DNA of 5,243 bases from Akkermansia muciniphila (GTDB lineage Bacteria; Verrucomicrobiota; Verrucomicrobiia; Verrucomicrobiales; Akkermansiaceae). The DNA is taken from assembly GCA_943324575.2 (NCBI GenBank), contig CALPMD020000117.1, forward strand, positions 1 through 5,243. The letters run 5' to 3'. A program made the position numbers and the translations under genes. Below, piece by piece: positions 1 to 5,243 of this stretch. The notes under the pieces are model-generated. The model made no database searches, was not told where the DNA came from, and saw only the letters and a list, made by a program, of their open reading frames with translations. The first letter of the stretch is position 1; every line of letters starts with the position of its first letter.

Positions 1-2087
1 GGTGTTTCCAGTACGTCGAACACAAAGTCGGCCCCCAATGGTGATTTCGCGGCAATGGACGGATGGGAAATCGCCAGTTCTTCGCAGGCGTCGCGGAAGT
101 ATCCGACCATGGCGGCTGGACTGCCAAAGTAGGCCAGTCGCCCGCCGCTATCCAGTAACAGAACTTTATCGAACAAGCGCAGGACCGGCGCGCCCGGTCG
201 GTGCAATGATGCAATCACGATTTTCTCCCGTGCCAAAGAACGCAGCGTCTCCGCCACGTGCTCGGAATCCTTCGAGGAGAGGCCCGATATGGGCTCGTCG
301 AACAGAAAGACCTCAGCCCGACCTCCTAGATCTACGCCCAAGTTCAGGCGGCTGCGTTCGCCGCCAGAGAGCGTTTTTTCACCCGGCGCGCCGACCCGGC
401 GGTGCGCGATCGATTGCAAGCCTAGCTCTGCCAGTACGCTGTCCACGCGCCGTTCGTGTTCGGCCAAGGAAAGTGCGGGACGGCGGATCGTGATGGCGTG
501 GCGCAGGTGTTCGCGCACGGTTAGCTGCGGATTGAGCGCCTCCTCCTGCGGCATGTGGGATATGAAGGGGACCAGTTGCTCTCTCTGCCCATAAAGCGAA
601 ATACCGTTGAGTTTGACCTTGCCGCGCGTCGGTTCGCGTTGGCCGGATAAAACCGCCAGCAAGGTGCTTTTACCGCTGCCGCTCGGGCCGATGATGCAAA
701 GCATCTCCCCGCGCTTCACTTCAAAAGTCAAGTGGTCCAAGGCTCGCGAATCCGGTCCGAAGTCATGGATCAAGTCTTCCACGTGGAGCGTCTCGATCAG
801 CGTCCGCTCCTCGTCCAAAAAGCCTTCGCTGAAGCGACAGCGGACCGCTTGGCTTCCGGAAAGGCGGATCAATGAACCGTCGCGCAATGGCGCGGTCTGG
901 CGCACGGCAACGCCGTCCACGAGGATCGACCCATGGCTCTCGCGGATCTCCAATTCGCCTTCTGCACGCTCGGCATCGTAGCGGATGAAAAGCACCGCCT
1001 TGGGCGAGAGATTCGGGCCCAGCAGCAAGTCGCCGGGGGAGAGGGTAGAGGCATCGTTAGAAACCAGATAGACTTGTCGGTCTCCCGCCAAACGAAAGCG
1101 CCGTCCTGACTGCGTGGCCTTGCGCCGCAGCTCGTTGATGGCAAGACTAAAGCCCGATGCATCGCCCAGGCGCTCGTGATTCAGGCATTTGACCACATCC
1201 CCTTTTTTCAGTGGACCGCGGCTACCCGCGTGCAGCTCGGTGTTGCGCAGCGCTTCGACTTCGGCTTGCAGACCAAAGCTCACGCGCAGCGCACTGTGGC
1301 GTCCGCGCGTCCGTTCGGCAGTCAGCCCGCCGTCGCCAGATTCCAGATAGATCGCCGGGCGGTTCCCTGTGCGTTTCACATCGAGGAAAAACATCAGATC
1401 CTCATGGCTCAGCGTCCATCCCGGTACCACCAGTGGTTGGCGTTCCCGCATGCGCAGAAACGAACCAGTCTCCACCGAGCGCCCACGAATCCACAGCGGT
1501 GCATTGCCCGTATTTCTAACGAGAATTAAATCGTCGGCCCGGTAAACTCGGAACTCGTGATCGCTCGCCGCAGGCGGTAGTATGACATCGGCTCCATCTC
1601 GACCAAAGATCAAACGCTCGAAGGGAAGTTCTTCGGCGCTGGGTTGGGTGGCCTCGCCGCGCATTTCGCTTAGAATCGCCACCCCATAGTCTGGGCGCCC
1701 TAAGCGCCGCATGAAGATTTCGAAGCTGGTGCGGTTGCGTTCCGAGCGTCCCGCCGCGTCCACCAGCGTAAAAAGCTGTAGTCCCAGGGCCAGTTTGCCA
1801 GCATCGTCAAAGCTGTCTTTGAGTTCGACCGCCAGAGCCTGCAGGGGCTGTGGATTTGCGACTGCCCGCTGCAAGCGCTTGGCCAGCCAGCCGTGGTCTA
1901 CCTCAGGAAAGGCACAGCGCAGCATATCCAAAATCAAGTCCGCCTCCAGCGAACTGAGCACATCATCCAAGGTTGCAAATGCCACGAAAGCATCGACCAG
2001 AACGCCGACGTGCGCATCCGTTCCGGGGCGTAGGGCACGTAGCCGACCGACCCCTGGAATGGCGCGCAGCCAGCCGAGCGCACGCAT
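1..2087 (-). CDS. FHA-like/TerB-like ABCG-type ABC transporter ATP-binding protein (5' part, runs off left edge)
   Basis: This reading frame is open from an in-frame stop at 2223-2225 to the left edge; 695 residues are visible from the ATG at 2085-2087. Residues about 25-140 are helical and acidic and resemble a TerB-like domain ([29 protein letters not shown]). Residues about 155-235 look like a degenerate FHA module: GRDGADVIL at 162-170, Ser175, and [11 protein letters not shown] in place of the usual Asn-Gly loop. A second FHA-like module spans about 330-420 ([18 protein letters not shown]). The ABC ATPase covers about 434-660: Walker [10 protein letters not shown] 467-475, Q-loop Gln514, LSGGE 573-577, Walker B FLFDE with Asp597 and Glu598, and His629. 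The [15 protein letters not shown] and [10 protein letters not shown] stretches are ABCG/White-type, so a membrane domain should follow outside the window. FHA-ABC exporters such as mycobacterial Rv1747 are the nearest known architecture. The D-loop reads SGLSS instead of SGLD. The substrate cannot be told. The start is uncertain: GTG at 2138 or TTG at 2174 or 2222 would lengthen the N-terminus, and no start has a convincing ribosome binding site except possibly TTG 2222, preceded by GGGAG. Confidence 0.9.
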   Translation of the reverse strand, partial: MRALGWLRAIPGVGRLRALRPGTDAHVGVLVDAFVAFATLDDVLSSLEADLILDMLRCAFPEVDHGWLAKRLQRAVANPQPLQALAVELKDSFDDAGKLALGLQLFTLVDAAGRSERNRTSFEIFMRRLGRPDYGVAILSEMRGEATQPSAEELPFERLIFGRDGADVILPPAASDHEFRVYRADDLILVRNTGNAPLWIRGRSVETGSFLRMRERQPLVVPGWTLSHEDLMFFLDVKRTGNRPAIYLESGDGGLTAERTRGRHSALRVSFGLQAEVEALRNTELHAGSRGPLKKGDVVKCLNHERLGDASGFSLAINELRRKATQSGRRFRLAGDRQVYLVSNDASTLSPGDLLLGPNLSPKAVLFIRYDAERAEGELEIRESHGSILVDGVAVRQTAPLRDGSLIRLSGSQAVRCRFSEGFLDEERTLIETLHVEDLIHDFGPDSRALDHLTFEVKRGEMLCIIGPSGSGKSTLLAVLSGQREPTRGKVKLNGISLYGQREQLVPFISHMPQEEALNPQLTVREHLRHAITIRRPALSLAEHERRVDSVLAELGLQSIAHRRVGAPGEKTLSGGERSRLNLGVDLGGRAEVFLFDEPISGLSSKDSEHVAETLRSLAREKIVIASLHRPGAPVLRLFDKVLLLDSGGRLAYFGSPAAMVGYFRDACEELAISHPSIAAKSPLGADFVFDVLET

Positions 2088-2301
2088 TCTGCGCAACGGA
2101 CTTTGCCGCGGTTCTTTCTGGGCTACGGGTGGTTCCACACCGGCTTTCTTGCCAGACGCGCGGCCCCTCGGCAAGGCTTGTGCAAAAAGGGTTTGCTTTT
2201 TGCACTCTTGGGCTATCGTCAATCACTCCCAGAGGGCACCCCGTTGCACGCTTCATACGCGGTCCACTGGGCAAGTCTTGGATTTTTCTCTTCTATCAAT
2301 C
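2088..2301. promoter_or_regulatory. Divergent intergenic region between the ABC transporter gene and ftsH
   Basis: These 214 bp separate the start codons of two divergent genes, so promoters for both should lie here. I see no strong sigma-70 pair on either strand. A perfect inverted repeat at 2180-2205 is the only obvious structure. The last 20 bases before the ftsH ATG are pyrimidine-rich (TTTTTCTCTTCTATC) with no GGAGG-like sequence, so ftsH translation may not use a Shine-Dalgarno contact. If the ABC gene starts at one of the upstream GTG or TTG codons, part of this region is coding. Confidence 0.45.
2180..2205. repeat. Perfect 10-bp inverted repeat (possible operator or leader hairpin)
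   Basis: The arm GTGCAAAAAG (2180-2189) is the exact reverse complement of CTTTTTGCAC (2196-2205), separated by a 6-base loop GGTTTG. No T-run follows on either strand, so it does not look like an intrinsic terminator. Its place between two divergent starts, about 95 bp from each, suits an operator for a dimeric regulator or a structured leader. Function is inferred from position only. Confidence 0.6.
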
Positions 2302-4665
2302 ATGTCAGACGCACCAAATTCATCTCCTTCACCCAACAAGCCGAATCGTACTCCGGGCGACGCCGGTGGTTTCAACTGGCGTCTTTTCGGCCTCTTGAGT
2401 TTGGCCACCGTGATTCTCGGCGTGGCATTTTTCAACCCGATCTCCAACAAGCAGGTCAAGCCGCTGACCTATTCCCAGTTCCGCCAAGCTTGGGACCAAG
2501 AGCGCATCGTTGTCGATGACCCCAAGCAGCCGCTAAAGGTCATCACCACCGACACCTCTTTTGATGCGACCATCACCGGCTGGATCACCCCGGAAATCCA
2601 AGCCCCCAAGGGGGATTCGCCGAAGAAAGACTTCCGCGTGCTCGTGAATTTCGCGCTCCAGCGCCAGGAAATCAACGACTTGTTGGGCGACAACCTTCGC
2701 ATCCAACAAGTCGCCAACCGCGCCGACTTGCCTCTAGAAAATGACGTCGAGACGCTCTCGTTTGCCCAGCTGCGCAAATCCTTGGCTTTAAAATCGGTCG
2801 AGCTCAATGACCCCGCAAACTCCCTGCGTGTAGTCACCACGCCTGGCTCCGACGATGCGGTGATTGTAGGCACGCGCAAGATCGTCGCTGACTCGCCACC
2901 TGCGACCGACGCCTCTGGCAAGACATTGCCCGCCATCGCCTTTAGCGTTCCCGTCTCGACGGCGATTCAAAGCGAGGACCTCAACAAACTCGTCAAGGAC
3001 AAGGCGATCTACGAGCGCAACAAAGACTACCTCAGCAGTGCACTCTTCACCTTTCTTCCATTCCTGCTCATCATCGGGATTCTATTTTTCTTATTCCGTC
3101 AGCAGATGAAGTCCGCGGGGCGCGGCGCGATGTCCTTCGGCAAAAGCAAGGCCCGCCTGCTCACGATGGACCGCAACAAGGTCACGTTCAAAGACGTCGC
3201 CGGCATTCAAGAAGCCAAGGAAGAGCTCTTTGAAATCGTTGATTTCCTCCGCGATCCGAAAAAGTTCCAAAAACTCGGCGGTGCCATCCCCAAAGGCGTA
3301 CTGATGGTCGGCTCACCGGGAACCGGCAAGACTCTCCTCGCTCGCGCGATCGCAGGTGAGGCTGACGTTCCATTCTTCTCGATCTCGGGTTCCGACTTCG
3401 TGGAAATGTTTGTCGGTGTCGGTGCCTCGCGCGTCCGCGACATGTTTGAGCAAGGCCGCAAGCACGCGCCCTGCCTGATCTTCATCGATGAAATCGACGC
3501 GGTTGGACGTCACCGCGGCCATGGCATGGGTGGCGGTCACGACGAGCGTGAACAAACACTCAATCAACTCCTTGTCGAGATGGACGGCTTTGACACCCAA
3601 GAAGGCGTCATCATCATCGCCGCTACCAACCGTCCTGATGTGCTCGATCCTGCGTTGCTGCGTCCCGGCCGTTTCGACCGCCAAGTCACGATCTCTCTGC
3701 CCGACGTCAATGGGCGCGAAGAAATCCTCCGCGTTCACGTCAAGAAGATCAAACTCGCCGCAGGGGTGGATCTCTCCAAAATTGCCCGCGGTACTCCTGG
3801 GTTCTCGGGGGCTGAACTGGCGAACCTTGTCAACGAATCTGCTTTGCTTGCCGCTCGTCGCGGACTCAATGCAGTGACGCTCGATGAAATGGAGGAGGCA
3901 CGCGACAAGGTCCGCTGGGGCCGCGAGCGCCGTAGCCTTGCCATGTCCGAACAAGAAAAAATAGGCACCGCTTGGCACGAAGCCGGGCACGCCTATCTCA
4001 ATATGGTCCTGCCGCACACCAACCCGCTGCACAAGGTCACGATCATTCCGCGCGGTCCCTATCTGGGTGCCACCATGTATCTGCCCGAAGGCGATAAGTA
4101 CTCGACCCAAAAGAAGGAAGCACTTGCCAACCTCATCGTCACCATGGGTGGCCGTATTGCCGAAGGCTTCAATAGCAACGACGTTTCTAACGGGGCTTCT
4201 GGCGACATTCGTCAGGCCACCTCGCTTGCTCGCCACATGGTCTGCGAATGGGGTATGAGCGACAAACTCGGTATGGTTGAATACGGCGAAGGTGATGGCC
4301 CGGTCTTCCTCGGTCGTGGCGACATGGGTGGCCGCCGCGCCAATTACAGCGGCCACACCGCGCAGGTGATTGACGAAGAAATTAAACACTTCATCGACGA
4401 TGCCTACGAAACGGCCACCCGCATTCTCACCGAAAATCGCGACAAGATCGAGCTCATTGCCAAGGCCTTGCTCGAGTACGAAACCCTCGACGCAGTCCAC
4501 CTGCGCGACATCATCGACTTCGGCGAAATGCGCAACCCTCCCAGTGCGCCCAAGCCGCCACCGGTGCCAGAAGAGCTCAAGAAAAAGCCTGTCGCCAAGG
4601 CTGCCGAAGAGGACAGTCCTGAAGGCTCAGGCCCGATTGCAGGTGCCATCGGATCGCCGGCCTGA
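2302..4665 (+). CDS. ftsH: ATP-dependent zinc metalloprotease FtsH, with enlarged periplasmic domain
   Basis: FtsH is a membrane-anchored hexameric AAA+ protease that extracts and degrades misassembled membrane proteins and some short-lived cytosolic regulators. The 787-residue product (E. coli: 644) has, in order: a Pro/Ser/Asn-rich N-terminus; membrane segment 1 at about 28-45; an extracytoplasmic region of about 200 residues (E. coli about 70) that seems internally duplicated; membrane segment 2 at about 247-266; AAA+ with Walker A GSPGTGKT 337-344, pore loop MFVG 369-372, Walker B IDE ending at Glu397, and arginine fingers Arg454 and Arg457 in LLRPGRFDR; and the peptidase with zinc site HEAGH 559-563 and probable third ligand Asp635 in GASGDI. 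The usual AEE is AEG here (Gly622). The tail from about 746 is Pro/Lys-rich. The ATG at 2302 was chosen because membrane segment 1 follows at the normal distance; the open frame upstream to 1711 is antisense to the ABC gene. No Shine-Dalgarno is evident. It converges on prfA with a 79-bp gap. Confidence 0.97.
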   Translation: MSDAPNSSPSPNKPNRTPGDAGGFNWRLFGLLSLATVILGVAFFNPISNKQVKPLTYSQFRQAWDQERIVVDDPKQPLKVITTDTSFDATITGWITPEIQAPKGDSPKKDFRVLVNFALQRQEINDLLGDNLRIQQVANRADLPLENDVETLSFAQLRKSLALKSVELNDPANSLRVVTTPGSDDAVIVGTRKIVADSPPATDASGKTLPAIAFSVPVSTAIQSEDLNKLVKDKAIYERNKDYLSSALFTFLPFLLIIGILFFLFRQQMKSAGRGAMSFGKSKARLLTMDRNKVTFKDVAGIQEAKEELFEIVDFLRDPKKFQKLGGAIPKGVLMVGSPGTGKTLLARAIAGEADVPFFSISGSDFVEMFVGVGASRVRDMFEQGRKHAPCLIFIDEIDAVGRHRGHGMGGGHDEREQTLNQLLVEMDGFDTQEGVIIIAATNRPDVLDPALLRPGRFDRQVTISLPDVNGREEILRVHVKKIKLAAGVDLSKIARGTPGFSGAELANLVNESALLAARRGLNAVTLDEMEEARDKVRWGRERRSLAMSEQEKIGTAWHEAGHAYLNMVLPHTNPLHKVTIIPRGPYLGATMYLPEGDKYSTQKKEALANLIVTMGGRIAEGFNSNDVSNGASGDIRQATSLARHMVCEWGMSDKLGMVEYGEGDGPVFLGRGDMGGRRANYSGHTAQVIDEEIKHFIDDAYETATRILTENRDKIELIAKALLEYETLDAVHLRDIIDFGEMRNPPSAPKPPPVPEELKKKPVAKAAEEDSPEGSGPIAGAIGSPA
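2464..3003 (+). repeat. Tandem duplication of the FtsH extracytoplasmic domain (protein-level repeat)
   Basis: Two segments between the membrane helices align with each other: residues 55-131 (2464-2694) and 152-234 (2755-3003). Over the first 39 residues of each (55-93 against 152-190) I count 14 identities with no gap, including L..xQ.R at the start, DP, L-V-TT, and S-DA-I-G. The later halves are looser but keep the order: hydrophobic strand, then an (I/L)N.L...(D) helix end. DNA identity is not obvious, so the duplication is old. The linker at about 132-150 joins the copies. Confidence 0.7.
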
Positions 4666-4681
4666 TCGAGCCGCTACCCAT

Positions 4682-4726
4682 GGAGCGCCGACTTCAGTCG
4701 GCGTGGCCGGCTAAAGCCAGCGCTCC
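4682..4726. repeat. REP-like multi-hairpin palindrome in the ftsH/prfA convergent spacer
   Basis: Outer arms GGAGCG (4682-4687) and CGCTCC (4721-4726) pair and enclose two inner hairpins: CCGACT/AGTCGG (4688-4693 with 4696-4701; up to 8 bp if CG from the outer arm is used) and GGCT/AGCC (4709-4712 with 4715-4718). The result is a cloverleaf-like, three-way folded element. The ACTTCAGT and CTAAAG loop cores resemble dispersed palindromes I associate with Verrucomicrobia and other GC-rich bacteria. It could end transcription from both sides, though no T-run follows. Confidence 0.65.
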
Positions 4727-4733
4727 GTCAGAA

Positions 4734-4743
4734 ACACGCGTGT
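4734..4743. repeat. Short perfect palindrome next to the prfA stop
   Basis: ACACGCGTGT is self-complementary and, with one mismatch, extends to 4731-4746, overlapping the prfA stop codon. It may be a weak second hairpin helping to end the convergent transcripts. A 10-bp palindrome can arise by chance, so confidence in any function is low. Confidence 0.3.
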
Positions 4744-4744
4744 C

Positions 4745-5243
4745 TCACAGACCCGCCTCGGCGAGGCGCTCGTTCATCTCGGTTTTCTGCAGTTCGTTAG
4801 TGAACTCGGTCAGGTCGCCGGCCATCACGCCTGCGAGATTGTGCGAGGTGTAGCCGATGCGGTGGTCGGTGATCCGCGACTGCGGGAAATTGTAGGTGCG
4901 GATCTTTTCCGAGCGGTCGCCCGATCCGATCAGCGAACGGCGATGGCTGGAGTAGGCTTCCTGCTGGTCGCGGAGTTTCTGTTCGTAGAGTTTGGAGCGC
5001 AGGATCTGCAGCGCCATTTCCTTGTTCTTGATCTGCGAGCGGCCGTCTTCGCAACGGACATAGAGTCCCGTGGGAAGGTGAAAAATCTGCACCGCCGACT
5101 CGGTCCGGTTGACGTGCTGGCCGCCGGCACCACCTGCGCGGCAAACTTCGATCCGCAGGTCCTCGGGTTTCAGCTCGACGTCGACCTCCTCCGCCTCGGG
5201 CAGGACAGCGACAGTAACGGTGGACGTGTGGACGCGACCCTGA
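4745..5243 (-). CDS. prfA: Peptide chain release factor 1 (RF1), C-terminal part, runs off right edge
   Basis: RF1 reads UAA and UAG in the ribosomal A site and triggers release of the finished protein. The visible 165 residues are the C-terminal end; about 195 N-terminal residues, including the anticodon-like PxT loop, lie beyond the window. The frame reads QGRVHTSTVTVAVLPEAEE, then RAGGAGGQHVNRTESAV with the catalytic GGQ at 5117-5125, whose Gln is normally methylated by PrmC. It ends KIRTYNFPQSRITDHRI, which marks RF1 rather than RF2 (RF2 has a RSYV...K.LRT-type sequence there). There are 123 residues after the GGQ Gln, close to E. coli RF1. The residue before GAGGQ is Gly where Ser is common. 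The TGA stop is at 4745-4747. It converges on ftsH, so no prmC follows directly downstream as it does in E. coli. Confidence 0.95.
   Translation of the reverse strand, partial: QGRVHTSTVTVAVLPEAEEVDVELKPEDLRIEVCRAGGAGGQHVNRTESAVQIFHLPTGLYVRCEDGRSQIKNKEMALQILRSKLYEQKLRDQQEAYSSHRRSLIGSGDRSEKIRTYNFPQSRITDHRIGYTSHNLAGVMAGDLTEFTNELQKTEMNERLAEAGL

Noticed and set aside
2..981. Plus-strand open frames at 2-493, 289-594 and 607-981.
   Set aside because: They are Arg/Ser/Pro-rich shadows of the ABC ATPase encoded on the minus strand, where Walker A, signature and Walker B motifs are all in frame.
869..1162. A 97-codon minus-strand open frame inside the ABC gene region.
   Set aside because: It lies in a different frame from the continuous ABC frame, which has no stop there.
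2244..2298. Possible sigma-70 promoter parts for ftsH (TTGCAC at 2244-2249, CTATCA at 2293-2298).
   Set aside because: The spacing between them is far from 17 bp and no fitting partner box was found for either one.
1711..2301. The ftsH reading frame stays open for 197 codons upstream of the chosen ATG, which could suggest a much longer protein.
   Set aside because: The stretch overlaps the ABC gene on the other strand, its translation is Ser/Arg-rich with no domain sense, and the first FtsH membrane helix sits at a normal distance from the ATG at 2302.
3313..4500. A 395-codon open frame on the minus strand inside ftsH.
   Set aside because: It is antisense to the conserved AAA+ and protease domains and its translation resembles no family; it follows from the codon bias of ftsH.
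4797..5144. Minus-strand open frames at 4797-5144 and 4930-5133.
   Set aside because: They are out-of-frame shadows of prfA; the frame with the GGQ motif and TYNFPQ is the real one.

Overview
The window suggests a fairly GC-rich member of the PVC group, most likely a Verrucomicrobiota bacterium of the Opitutae/Opitutaceae type. The main clues are the FtsH ATPase core ([19 protein letters not shown] style after Walker B, shared with verrucomicrobial and chlamydial FtsH as I remember them), the RF1 C-terminus (HRIGYTSHNLAGVM...), and a dispersed-type palindrome of the form GGAGCGCCGAC...CGCTCC after ftsH. The assignment rests on remembered family sequences, not on a search.

Layout. Positions 1-2087, minus strand: the 5' part of a large ABC transporter gene that runs off the left edge. 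It encodes a TerB-like helical N-terminus, two degenerate FHA-like beta modules and a complete ABCG-type ATPase. The membrane domain expected next lies outside the window. Positions 2088-2301: a 214-bp divergent intergenic region with a perfect 10-bp inverted repeat. Positions 2302-4665, plus strand: a complete ftsH (787 aa), longer than usual because its extracytoplasmic domain appears to be duplicated in tandem. Positions 4666-4744: a 79-bp convergent spacer filled mainly by a REP-like multi-hairpin palindrome. Positions 4745-5243, minus strand: the C-terminal part of prfA (release factor 1), running off the right edge.

The three genes do not form one pathway. ftsH and prfA are housekeeping genes for membrane-protein quality control and translation termination. 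The ABC gene looks like an exporter whose ATPase may be controlled by phospho-dependent or other contacts through its FHA-like and TerB-like modules. ftsH is divergent from the ABC gene and convergent with prfA, so all three are probably transcribed separately. The most noteworthy points are the duplicated FtsH periplasmic domain, the loss of the second Glu of the AEE motif in the FtsH protease domain, the FHA/TerB/ABCG architecture, and the two palindromic intergenic elements. I found no CRISPR array, RNA gene, insertion sequence or clearly new multi-gene system.
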